A stretch of DNA of 29,262 nucleotides from Bacteroidetes bacterium UBA4414 (GTDB lineage Bacteria; Bacteroidota; Bacteroidia; Chitinophagales; Chitinophagaceae). A program made the translations under genes and the position numbers. The stretch lies in the NCBI GenBank assembly GCA_002389765.1, contig DGQM01000003.1:1-29262 (forward strand). Direction: 5' to 3'. Of this stretch, positions 7,494 to 14,573 are shown in pieces. The notes under the pieces were generated by a model, which had not been told where the DNA came from, did no database searches, and saw only the letters and a list, made by a program, of their open reading frames with translations. Each line of letters starts with the position of its first letter. The stretch's first letter is position 1.

Positions 7494-8348
7494 ATGCGCC
7501 GTATAGCATTATTGGCATTAGCCGCTTTAGCAAGTTTTGGTTCTCAGGCACAAATCATCAATACCAAACCTGTTCTTACAGGTATGTATCTGCAATGGGG
7601 GTACAATCGCGATGTTTTCAGTCGCAGTACTCTACATTTCAGTAATGGCAGCCAGTACGATTTTACGGTACATAGGGTAAAAGCTACAGATAAACCTGAT
7701 TTTTCGGGCTTTTGGACAAATCCGCTGGATATTACTATCCCACAAAATTCATTCAGGATTGGTTTCTTCCTCAATAAAAAGAAGACCCATTCAATAGAGC
7801 TGAACTATGATCATACCAAGTATGTAGTTACAGATTATCAACCATACGATATAACAGGACAAATACATGGTCAGCAAATAAACTGGCAGGATACCATATT
7901 GAGCCCCGGTTTTCTGCATGTAGAACATACCAATGGTGCTAACTTCTGGATGATTAATTACGTTGGCCATCATGAAGTATTGCGTAATAAGAAGAAAGAC
8001 TTCCGCATGGCAAGTCTTTTGTATAAGGTAGGTGCAGGCTTGGTAGTGCCACGTTCAGATATCTATTTTATGGGTAAACGCCTAGATAATGAGTTTCACG
8101 TTGCTGGTTATGTCATAGGCCTTGAAGGTGGTGCGCGTTTCTATCCTGTTCGAAATCTTTTCCTTGAAATAAATGTAAAAGGTGGTTTTGCCAACTATCT
8201 GAATGTGTTGACAGTAGGCGACGGTGGTCGTATCAGGCACAACTTCTGGTATGGCGAGGTAATAGGTTTGCTTGGCTATGATATCAATTTTGACAAAAGC
8301 GCAAGGCGTAAAGCTCGTGGTGCAGCTGCGCTAGAGGAAAAGCCTTAA
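7494..8348 (+). CDS. Predicted outer-membrane beta-barrel protein, function unknown
   Basis: 284 aa. It has a signal peptide at 1-19 (ALLALAALASFGSQAQ). The mature part alternates hydrophobic and polar residues with many aromatic-ended strands: MYLQWGYNRDVF, SFRIGFFLNKKKTHSIELNYDHTKY, ASLLYKVGAGLVVPRSD, EGGARFYPVRNLFLEINVKGGFANY and HNFWYGEVIGLLGYDINF. This is typical of small outer-membrane barrels. The tail (ARRKARGAAALEEKP) extends past the last strand. I do not recognise a named family. It overlaps its convergent minus-strand neighbour by four bases (TTAA). Confidence 0.7.
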   Translation: MRRIALLALAALASFGSQAQIINTKPVLTGMYLQWGYNRDVFSRSTLHFSNGSQYDFTVHRVKATDKPDFSGFWTNPLDITIPQNSFRIGFFLNKKKTHSIELNYDHTKYVVTDYQPYDITGQIHGQQINWQDTILSPGFLHVEHTNGANFWMINYVGHHEVLRNKKKDFRMASLLYKVGAGLVVPRSDIYFMGKRLDNEFHVAGYVIGLEGGARFYPVRNLFLEINVKGGFANYLNVLTVGDGGRIRHNFWYGEVIGLLGYDINFDKSARRKARGAAALEEKP

Positions 8349-9112
8349 GGTTTAGTAACAAACACATTCAGCAATATCCCGTTATTGTACTGAAATACAG
8401 GTTTGCCTGCAACAAGAGATGCTTGTTGCAGTGTTTGGTTAAATACACCAAATTCGGCCCTTAATACTTTATTGTATTGGTAGCCGGCAAGCAGTCCTAT
8501 TCTATTTTGGTCAAAAATATTCTGTTTTACATTTTTGCCAAAACCTATCATAATTTCATCAAATGCCAGTGCGTACCAGGTTTTATCTGTTAGCTTTTTA
8601 TGGTTAATTGGCAATGCCGCTCTTAACTGATAACGTGCTCTGTTCAGGAATGTCCAGTCTGTAATTGAGTAGGTTGGGGCTGTCTGGTCTATTTTGCTTA
8701 CAAACCTTTGTTCCAGACGCAGACGATGATTCAGGAAGATGCGTCCTACATTTCCATTCCACATCAATTGTTCAAAAATGCGATGTTCTGTAGTATGATA
8801 CGGCCCGACAGGATAGTCTCCGTATGGATATGAAAGGATGAAACTATAGCCTGCCATAGCAGAAGCACCTGTTTTAAAGTGGTATTGAAAACCGGTACGT
8901 GCCAGCGATTGTTGCCAGCTGCCTATTATATCATCTCTACGCCATTGGTACTCCAACCATATTGAAGTTTTCTGCTTTTTGTTTAGGTACAAAGTGCCAA
9001 GCATTGCATACCAGCCTGGTGTATTATGGTCGCTCAGCCTTTGCGCAAAGCTGTAGGGCATAATACTAACCATGATATATAGCAGTATTAACTTTTTTCT
9101 GAATAGTACCAT
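8345..9112 (-). CDS. DUF2490-like outer-membrane protein
   Basis: 255 aa with a signal peptide (1-23, ending YSFAQ). The mature sequence shows the pattern I associate with DUF2490: an N-terminal GWYAMLGTLYLNKKQKTSIW, a conserved central EHRIFEQLMWNG, then HRLRLEQRFV, RARYQLRAALPIN, a FDEIMIGFGKN stretch, FDQNRIGLLAGYQYN, and a terminal strand. Such proteins are predicted outer-membrane barrels of unknown function. It sits divergently from the His-rich/TonB-receptor locus, 61 bases from the proposed GTG start, so promoters may overlap. Whether it belongs to that locus functionally is unknown. Confidence 0.8.
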   Translation of the reverse strand: MVLFRKKLILLYIMVSIMPYSFAQRLSDHNTPGWYAMLGTLYLNKKQKTSIWLEYQWRRDDIIGSWQQSLARTGFQYHFKTGASAMAGYSFILSYPYGDYPVGPYHTTEHRIFEQLMWNGNVGRIFLNHRLRLEQRFVSKIDQTAPTYSITDWTFLNRARYQLRAALPINHKKLTDKTWYALAFDEIMIGFGKNVKQNIFDQNRIGLLAGYQYNKVLRAEFGVFNQTLQQASLVAGKPVFQYNNGILLNVFVTKP

Positions 9113-9136
9113 AGGAGCGTTTAGTTTGGGATTCTA

Positions 9137-9144
9137 TATCTTTG
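9137..9144 (+). promoter_or_regulatory. Candidate -7 element for the metal-receptor locus
   Basis: TATCTTTG is a perfect TAnnTTTG match, 29 bases before the GTG proposed as the start of the small His-rich gene. If used, the upstream ATG at 9072 cannot be the start, because it would lie before the transcript. Confidence 0.5.
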
Positions 9145-9173
9145 TAACACAGTTTTCCGACTGCAATATACTG

Positions 9174-9509
9174 GTGATTAAGAAAACAGGACATATAGTT
9201 ATTTCCACATGGCTTGCCATACTGCTGTTGTTTGGCAGTACGCCCAAGGAATACATACATTTGTTTTCAGGGCACAAGGATACCGTACACAGCCATCTTG
9301 AAAAAGATGGACTGGTTATTGAGCCCGAACACCATCACTGTAGTTTTTTAAGTTATTCTCTACCGTTTTTTGTTAATGATGCTCAGGTATTCAGGTTGCA
9401 TGTACCACGTTTGGTATATCCTGTTTATACTGATATTACTTGCGTTACATACAATCCAAGCAGTCCGCTTACTGCTTATCTGCGCGGCCCGCCTGCAATC
9501 ATTTCGTAG
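9174..9509 (+). CDS. Small exported His-rich protein upstream of the TonB receptor
   Basis: 111 aa from GTG 9174. An in-frame ATG at 9072 exists but would overlap the divergent gene by 41 bases and lie upstream of the best promoter match. Residues about 8-20 form a hydrophobic signal segment (IVISTWLAILLLFG). The mature N-terminus is rich in potential metal ligands: FSGHKDTVHSHLEKDG, then IEPEHHHCSFLS. The C-terminus ends LRGPPAIIS; I recall similar short Bacteroidota proteins with an HHHC motif and an LRGPP end directly before TonB receptors. Placement 66 bases before the receptor suggests an operon. Metal binding or sensing is an inference from the residues, not shown. Confidence 0.72.
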   Translation: MIKKTGHIVISTWLAILLLFGSTPKEYIHLFSGHKDTVHSHLEKDGLVIEPEHHHCSFLSYSLPFFVNDAQVFRLHVPRLVYPVYTDITCVTYNPSSPLTAYLRGPPAIIS

Positions 9510-9522
9510 TTAAGTATATAAC

Positions 9523-9548
9523 GGCTATCCCGCTTTTGCGGCATTGCC
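9523..9548 (+). other. Small hairpin between the His-rich gene and the TonB receptor gene
   Basis: CCGC (9530-9533) and GCGG (9538-9541) pair around a TTTT loop, and GGC (9523-9525) pairs with GCC (9546-9548) across a 4x4 internal loop. No T-tract follows directly. It could affect message stability or be incidental. Confidence 0.3.
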
Positions 9549-9575
9549 AATTCGTTTTTGTATTAAGACAACGAT

Positions 9576-11912
9576 ATGAATCGTGTATTAATAGCCATGA
9601 TACTATGGCTGATGGTACTTGTGCAACATGTATATGCGCAGGATACTTGTAATATAAACATCAAATGCAGGGTGCTGGAAACGCACAGTGGTCAGTCATT
9701 GTTTCCTGTATCGGTATACATAGACGAGATGAAACGTGAATTTGAAGCAGATGAAGACGGGCGTTTTGAAATAGAGAACGCATGCCCGGGTGTTTATCAT
9801 ATCCACTTTCATGCTGCGGGTTATGAACATTTGGTAAAAGAGCTCAAAATATCAGCCAATGCAAGCCTGAAATTCAGTCTGTCGCACATAGACAAGGAGC
9901 TGGCAGACGTAGTGGTATCTGACGACCGTGTCAAAACTATTATTCAGAGCAAAGGAAATATTAATAGACTTGACATAGTGTCGAACAGTGGTAAAACACT
10001 GGGCGATATGTTGCAGAGCGTTAATGGTGTTTCTGTGTTATCTAATGGCGCAACAATAGCAAAACCTGTTATTCATGGCCTGCATAGCAATCGTATCATT
10101 ATCCTCAACAATGGTATCCGTCAGGAAGACCAACAGTGGGGGGGGGAGCATGCACCGAATATTGACCCATTTCTGGCTAATAACATAACCGTACTTAAAG
10201 GTGCTGCAGGCGTGCGCTATGGCACAGACGCTATTGGTGGTGTTGTATTGGTAGAGCCGTCACCCGTCAGGACTATGAAAGGTTGGGATGGCGAGGTAAA
10301 TCTGGCTGGTTTTAGTAACACCCGTATGGGGGTTGCTTCTGCAACTGTACAGCATGGGTTTAAGTACATCAAAGGGCTGGGCATCAGGTTGCAGGGTACT
10401 TTGAAGCAAGGTGGCAACTACAGCATTCCCGGCTATTGGGTGGCAAATACGGGTACAGAAGAACAGAACTATTCTGCTACTATAGCCTATAAAAAAGCCC
10501 ATTTCGGGGTAGAAGCATTCTATAGTCACTTCAATACTAAGCTTGGTATATACCGCGGGTCTCATACCGGTAATCAGGTTGATTTGATGGCAGCTATTAA
10601 TAGTGATACACCTTTGGTTAATGCAGGGTTTAGCTATAAGATAGACCGACCGATGCAACACGTGGTACACGACCTTGCCAAACTGAAAGTAAACGCTGAT
10701 ACACGCGCAGGCGCAATTAGTCTGGTGTATGCTTATCAACACAACTACAGACAGGAGTACGATATAATACGTGGTACCAGCGACAAGGCCCAACTAAACC
10801 TGACGCTCAACACCCAAACCCTGAACCTGAATCTGGAACACAAGCCGATTGCAGGTATCAGCGGACAAGTTGGTATTGACGGTGTGTATCAGGAAAACTA
10901 CATGCAGGATGGCGACAGGGTATTTATACCCAACTACAGCAGCCCCGGTTTGGCTGCATACATCATAGAGCGCTACAGGTTGAATAAACTGACACTTGAG
11001 GTAGGTGCAAGGTATGATTACAGGCACTATGAAGTGTTCAATCCGGAAGGTAATAATCAAACAATAGTGCGCTATCTTTTTGATTATAGTAATGCTTCAG
11101 GTACAATAGGATTGAGGTATAAACCGAAACCTAATTGGGAGTGGAACGCCACATTGGCCAATGCATGGAGAGCACCACAAGCCAGCGAATTGTTTAGTTC
11201 GGGTTTGCATCATGGTGCTGCACGTATAGAGCTGGGGGATAAAAACTTGCAGCCTGAAAAAGCATATAGCCTGAATATAGAAACAGCGTATAATGTGCCT
11301 GATAAATTGCATGCTGAATTGTCTTTGTATACACAGTATATCAACGATTTCATTTACCTGAAACCGGATGCTGATATACTTACTATCAGAGGCTATTTTA
11401 AAAGCTTCAGGTATACCCAAACAAATGCATGGCTCAATGGTGCAGATGCTTCTGTAAAGTATAGCGTTGCTAAGCCGCTGGAAGCGCACCTGAAAGCTTC
11501 TTTTCTCTTTGCCAGAGATGTGCAGCAAAAAGACTGGCTGATGCTAATGCCAGCAGACCGCATATCGGGTGGGTTTAAGTACACTTTCAGCCTTGGTAAA
11601 ACCTTTAAGGAGGTGTTTCTGGGTGTAGACGTGCGCTATGTATTCAGGCAATGGCGTATTCCTGCCAATTTCGACCAAATAGATTACCCTCGTCCGCCTG
11701 CAGATTATTTTGTTCTGGATGCCGAAGCAGGTGTAACTATTATGCGTAGCGGTCATCCTATTTACCTAAGCATAACGGTTATTAATGCGCTTAACCAGCA
11801 ATACCGCGATTATCTGGATGCTTTCAGGTATTTCATCAATCAACCGGGAACGAACGTAGTGCTAAGGCTGCGTGTTCCATTCAATTTTTACGGACTAATT
11901 TCTAAAAACTAA
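9576..11912 (+). CDS. TonB-dependent outer-membrane receptor, probably for a metal or metal chelate
   Basis: 778 aa. It has a signal peptide at 1-21 (ending HVYAQ) and a carboxypeptidase-like N-terminal beta-sandwich at about 28-112. The plug spans about 115-235, with GDMLQSVNGVSVLSNG, IIILNNGIRQED, and VRYGTDAIGGVV. A 22-strand-type barrel follows, and the protein ends in an aromatic-rich strand (LRVPFNFYGLISKN). The plug carries WGGEHAPNIDPF (188-199), a motif I associate with ZnuD-like and copper/zinc-type receptors; metal as substrate is an inference. Energy would come from TonB-ExbBD, not in this window. An uninterrupted run of nine G encodes residues 188-191. It lies between the His-rich gene and a lipoprotein gene, 66 and 24 bases apart. 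Confidence 0.9.
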   Translation: MNRVLIAMILWLMVLVQHVYAQDTCNINIKCRVLETHSGQSLFPVSVYIDEMKREFEADEDGRFEIENACPGVYHIHFHAAGYEHLVKELKISANASLKFSLSHIDKELADVVVSDDRVKTIIQSKGNINRLDIVSNSGKTLGDMLQSVNGVSVLSNGATIAKPVIHGLHSNRIIILNNGIRQEDQQWGGEHAPNIDPFLANNITVLKGAAGVRYGTDAIGGVVLVEPSPVRTMKGWDGEVNLAGFSNTRMGVASATVQHGFKYIKGLGIRLQGTLKQGGNYSIPGYWVANTGTEEQNYSATIAYKKAHFGVEAFYSHFNTKLGIYRGSHTGNQVDLMAAINSDTPLVNAGFSYKIDRPMQHVVHDLAKLKVNADTRAGAISLVYAYQHNYRQEYDIIRGTSDKAQLNLTLNTQTLNLNLEHKPIAGISGQVGIDGVYQENYMQDGDRVFIPNYSSPGLAAYIIERYRLNKLTLEVGARYDYRHYEVFNPEGNNQTIVRYLFDYSNASGTIGLRYKPKPNWEWNATLANAWRAPQASELFSSGLHHGAARIELGDKNLQPEKAYSLNIETAYNVPDKLHAELSLYTQYINDFIYLKPDADILTIRGYFKSFRYTQTNAWLNGADASVKYSVAKPLEAHLKASFLFARDVQQKDWLMLMPADRISGGFKYTFSLGKTFKEVFLGVDVRYVFRQWRIPANFDQIDYPRPPADYFVLDAEAGVTIMRSGHPIYLSITVINALNQQYRDYLDAFRYFINQPGTNVVLRLRVPFNFYGLISKN
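10138..10146 (+). repeat. Poly-G tract (G9) inside the TonB receptor gene
   Basis: Nine consecutive G spell the end of Trp188, Gly189, Gly190 and the first base of Glu191. In a genome of roughly 40 percent GC this run is exceptional; no other run of this length was noticed in the window. Gain or loss of one G would shift the frame in the plug domain. Confidence 0.9.
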
Positions 11913-11936
11913 CAATTTTAAAAACATTCAATAATT

Positions 11937-12512
11937 ATGAAAAACAATATCATTAAATACGCAACAATTGCAGCATTGGCAACAGTATCGTTTACGGCTT
12001 GTAAGAAAGATGAAGTAGCAACTCCTACTCCTGTAGAGCAGGAGCTGATTACAACTGTAAAGCTGGTAGTAACTGACGGAGCAGGTTTTAATAAAACCTT
12101 TGTGTACAAGGTAGAAAATGGTTTTGGTAGCACATCGCAGGGTACTATTACTAAAGATTCTGTTTTACTAACGCCTAATAAAACCTATAATGTAGAGGTG
12201 CAATTGCTAAATGAAAAGACAAGCCCTGCTACAGACGAGACCGTAGAAGTGAAAAACGAGAATACAGAACACCTGTTTGTGTATCAATCAAGCCCTGCTT
12301 CAGGTGCTGGTTCTGTTGCCTTCAGCGATGGTAGCAAGGATGATAAAGGTGCAGCTTTCAATCAGGCAGGTAAGTTGAAAACCGATGCTGCTGGTAATGG
12401 TACACTTACAATAACCCTGAAACACCAGCCAACGAACAAGGCCGCTACTACCCCAGATGCCGCGGGTGGCGAAACAGATGTTGAAGCAATCTTTAATGTA
12501 AAGCTGCAATAA
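11937..12512 (+). CDS. Lipoprotein paired with the TonB receptor, possibly surface-exposed
   Basis: 191 aa. The N-terminus has a signal peptide with a lipobox (SFTAC, lipidated Cys22), followed directly by KKDEV. Acidic residues after Lys at this position resemble the Bacteroidota lipoprotein export signal, so surface exposure is plausible. The mature domain is beta-rich: TTVKLVVTDGAG, KTYNVEVQLLNEKT, TEHLFVYQSSPA, GNGTLTITLKHQP, and a C-terminal TDVEAIFNVKLQ. A comparable lipoprotein, sometimes loosely labelled a type 1 periplasmic-binding-fold protein, often follows this class of receptor. No enzyme motif is visible. It starts 24 bases after the receptor and ends at a strong terminator, so it is the last gene of the operon. 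Confidence 0.75.
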   Translation: MKNNIIKYATIAALATVSFTACKKDEVATPTPVEQELITTVKLVVTDGAGFNKTFVYKVENGFGSTSQGTITKDSVLLTPNKTYNVEVQLLNEKTSPATDETVEVKNENTEHLFVYQSSPASGAGSVAFSDGSKDDKGAAFNQAGKLKTDAAGNGTLTITLKHQPTNKAATTPDAAGGETDVEAIFNVKLQ

Positions 12513-12543
12513 TTGAACAGATTGAACATCAATTGTTAATGAT

Positions 12544-12585
12544 AAATGCCTGTGAAAACTTTTTTCGCAGGCATTTTGTTTTTAT
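12544..12585 (+). terminator. Intrinsic terminator of the metal-receptor operon
   Basis: A 15-bp stem with a single G-U pair (12544-12558 with 12562-12576), a 3-nt loop, and a T-rich tail (TTTTGTTTTTATTT, with TTTT at 12574-12577). It begins 31 bases after the lipoprotein stop. Confidence 0.92.
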
Positions 12586-12594
12586 TTAATTGCG

Positions 12595-12602
12595 TATATT
12601 TA
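12595..12602 (+). promoter_or_regulatory. Candidate -7 element for the 88-aa gene
   Basis: TATATTTA differs from TAnnTTTG only at the last base. A TTTG lies 16 bases upstream inside the terminator tail (12575-12578) and could act as the -33 element, although the spacing is shorter than usual. Confidence 0.3.
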
Positions 12603-12621
12603 ATTAAAGAATAAATAGTGT

Positions 12622-12888
12622 ATGATGGCCACCCTAATAGAAAAAGAAGAAGTATCTAACTACACCATCGTTCCTGCATTTGTAGATAATACAGAACATT
12701 GGCAAAAAGAACTGCAATATGCCACAAGGCTTGGTAATGAATTTAAGGGTAAAACAACCATAACGTTCGAAACTACCCAAGGGCCAAGAAGTATAAGTAC
12801 TACCGTTTGGTCGGTCACGGACAAATACTTGCAAATAAAAGGCGGTCAGAATATTCCGTTAAATAGTCTTATCGAGGTGCATTTCTAA
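12622..12888 (+). CDS. Small conserved-looking cytoplasmic protein, function unknown
   Basis: 88 aa (87 if the second ATG at 12625 is used). There is no signal peptide or membrane segment. The sequence has a helix-prone, charged half (EEVSNYTIVPAFVDNTEHWQKELQYATRLGNEF) and a strand-rich half (GKTTITFETTQGPRSISTTVWSVTDKYLQIKG, then IPLNSLIEVHF), reminiscent of a small beta-barrel or PilZ-like fold; this is only an impression. Intrinsic terminators lie on both sides, so it is probably transcribed alone. The coding pattern and stop-coincident terminator support a real gene. Confidence 0.7.
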   Translation: MMATLIEKEEVSNYTIVPAFVDNTEHWQKELQYATRLGNEFKGKTTITFETTQGPRSISTTVWSVTDKYLQIKGGQNIPLNSLIEVHF

Positions 12889-12908
12889 TTTGCACCTCTT
12901 CTTTTCTC
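12874..12908 (+). terminator. Terminator overlapping the 3' end of the 88-aa gene
   Basis: A perfect 8-bp stem (GAGGTGCA 12874-12881, TGCACCTC 12891-12898) with the gene's stop codon in the 9-nt loop, followed by a T-rich tail (TTCTTTTCT). Confidence 0.75.
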
Positions 12909-12929
12909 TGCTATTCCAAATATCTTTAT

Positions 12930-12937
12930 TAAATTTG
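12930..12937 (+). promoter_or_regulatory. Candidate -7 element for the acyl-carrier cassette
   Basis: TAAATTTG matches TAnnTTTG perfectly, 76 bases before the acyl carrier protein ATG. No clear -33 TTTG is seen. The remaining leader holds no other recognisable structure. Confidence 0.4.
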
Positions 12938-13013
12938 TGCTTTGTTATGTACTAATACGTAACAGAGAATAATTTAATTTAAAGCGTAAAACCCCGGCGT
13001 TCTAAATATCTAT

Positions 13014-13268
13014 ATGGACCAGCAGGAAATTATTAGCCGTATTAAGGCATTTATGGTAGAAGATTTTGAAGTGGATGAATCTACTATTTTGCCTGAGGCT
13101 GACTTGAAAGAAACACTTGACCTTGATAGTCTAGACTACATAGACCTTGTTGTAGTTATAGAACAGAACTTCGGTTTCAAAGTAAAGCCTGAAGATTTCC
13201 AAACTATGGTTACAATGCAGGATTTTTACGATTACGTAGCCAACCGTCTGCAATCTGCCAATGCCTGA
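13014..13268 (+). CDS. Acyl carrier protein
   Basis: 84 aa, the usual size. The phosphopantetheine attachment site is Ser39 in LDLDSLDYIDLV, at the start of helix II. The surrounding residues are strongly acidic, as expected for recognition by partner enzymes. It is the first gene of a six-gene cassette and overlaps the acyltransferase gene by eight bases. This location, with its own ketosynthase and dehydratase, suggests a dedicated carrier rather than the housekeeping AcpP, which normally sits next to fabF. Confidence 0.93.
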   Translation: MDQQEIISRIKAFMVEDFEVDESTILPEADLKETLDLDSLDYIDLVVVIEQNFGFKVKPEDFQTMVTMQDFYDYVANRLQSANA

Positions 13269-14148
13269 TACTGAAACCTGGAAAGGACGCTCGCGGGGTA
13301 CTCCTTTAGGTTACAGAATATTCGTATGGCTCCTCAAAAAGGGTGGGTTAAAATCTGCATACGCATTACTTCATTTCGTTACACTGTACTATCGCTTTTT
13401 TGTAAAAGCAGCTACAGATCCATTACGTTACCTGTACGTCCATCGTATGGGTTTCAGTGTTGCGGAAGCATCAAAACTGGTTAGGAAGAATTTGATGGTA
13501 TTCGGCCAAACACTGATTGATAAAATCGCTGTTTTGTCGGGTCAAGGTAAAGAGCTATCCTTTACACATGAAGGGATAGAGCATATTGAGCAACTGGTAA
13601 AAGATGGGAAAGGCGGTGTATTGGTTAGTGCTCACTTGGGAAATTGGGAAACGGCAGGCCACCTGCTAAAGCGCGTAGAAGCTAAGATAAATATTGTGAT
13701 GTATGATGGTGAGGGTGAGCAGATGAAAGCTTACATGGACCAGTTTGATAGCAAACGTTCATTTAATATTATTTATATACGAGAAGACCAGTCGCATATT
13801 TACGAAATGTCTGCTGCACTCAATCGCAACGAACTGATATGTTTGCACGCAGACAGGTTTCGTCCGGGAAATCGTACTATGGCACATGATTTTCTAGGAG
13901 AAGAAGCACTCTTCCCCGCAGGGCCATTTATACTGGCATCCAAACTAAAAGCACCTGTGTGCTTTGTTTTTGCATTTAAAGAGACTAATTTTCACTATCA
14001 TTTTTATGCTTTCAAAAGCAAGACTTATGAAGGCAGGGGAACTACAGGTATGGAGTTGATGTTGGATGATTATGTGACACTGCTAGAGAAAATGCTGAAG
14101 AAATACCCCGAACAATGGTTTAACTACTTTGATTTCTGGAAGAAATGA
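13261..14148 (+). CDS. LpxL/HtrB-like lysophospholipid-type acyltransferase
   Basis: 295 aa. It has the LpxL-family layout: an N-terminal hydrophobic region around 30-50 (AYALLHFVTLYYRFF), then the catalytic HX4E motif as His125 to Glu130 (SAHLGNWE), the acceptor-side region LICLHADRFRPGNRTMAHDFLG near 192-213, and FPAGPFILASKLKAPV after it. LpxL homologues transfer acyl chains from ACP at the inner membrane. Flexirubin and aryl-polyene loci contain such acyltransferases, thought to attach the polyene or a fatty acid to a lipid. Overlap with the ACP gene (8 bases) and the next gene (4 bases) points to translational coupling and a shared substrate. Confidence 0.88.
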   Translation: MPDTETWKGRSRGTPLGYRIFVWLLKKGGLKSAYALLHFVTLYYRFFVKAATDPLRYLYVHRMGFSVAEASKLVRKNLMVFGQTLIDKIAVLSGQGKELSFTHEGIEHIEQLVKDGKGGVLVSAHLGNWETAGHLLKRVEAKINIVMYDGEGEQMKAYMDQFDSKRSFNIIYIREDQSHIYEMSAALNRNELICLHADRFRPGNRTMAHDFLGEEALFPAGPFILASKLKAPVCFVFAFKETNFHYHFYAFKSKTYEGRGTTGMELMLDDYVTLLEKMLKKYPEQWFNYFDFWKK

Positions 14149-14561
14149 GCAGTCAGGATATTTTAGAATACATACCTCAGCGTCCGCCTTTTGTAATGAT
14201 AGACAGCATTGTAAAAGCAGACGGAATCGTATCTGAAACAAACTTTACCATCAGAGAAGGCCACTTGTTTGTACAGGATGGCAAGTTTACCGAGCCGGGC
14301 CTTGTTGAGAATATGGCACAGACTGCTGCTGCAGGTACAGGCTATAGTCTGAAAGCGCAAGGAAAAAATATTCCTGTAGGTTTCATAGGGGCATTGAAGG
14401 CCCTGACTGTTATAGATATGCCAGCAGTTGGTGACACAATCACTACAGAAGTTAGTTTTAAAACACAGGTGCTGAATGTACACATAGTTCAGGGCAGGGT
14501 TTTTAATAACGGCAAAGAGATAGCTAATTGCGAACTCAAAATATTTTTACAGGAATCTTAA
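14145..14561 (+). CDS. Hotdog-fold 3-hydroxyacyl-ACP dehydratase-like protein (FabZ/ApeP type)
   Basis: 138 aa, one hotdog domain. The family's opening appears as YIPQRPPFVMIDSIV (9-23). The helix with the catalytic acid is EPGLVENMAQTAAAGTGY, with Glu55 in ENMAQ. His40 in REGHLF is a plausible partner of the FabZ active-site His, offset by one residue in a gapless comparison. FabZ-type enzymes remove water from 3-hydroxyacyl-ACP. Relatives in flexirubin and aryl-polyene clusters act on growing polyenes. It starts inside the acyltransferase stop (ATGA, 4-base overlap). Whether it is an active dehydratase is likely but not certain. Confidence 0.85.
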   Translation: MSSQDILEYIPQRPPFVMIDSIVKADGIVSETNFTIREGHLFVQDGKFTEPGLVENMAQTAAAGTGYSLKAQGKNIPVGFIGALKALTVIDMPAVGDTITTEVSFKTQVLNVHIVQGRVFNNGKEIANCELKIFLQES

Positions 14562-14573
14562 AATATCAACGTC

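Noticed and set aside
9072..9173. Upstream ATG for the His-rich gene
   Set aside because: It overlaps the divergent gene's start and lies before the best promoter match. It would also put about 40 residues, not a signal sequence, before the hydrophobic segment.
10260..10793. Minus-strand open frame (177 codons) inside the TonB receptor gene
   Set aside because: Shadow of the receptor reading frame; the peptide has no family features.
14145..14561. Apparent loss of the FabZ catalytic histidine (QRPPFVMID in place of HRYPFLLVD)
   Set aside because: The catalytic His of FabZ is in the GHFPG motif, not HRYPF. Here His40 in REGHLF is a plausible counterpart and Glu55 is present, so no inactivation is claimed.
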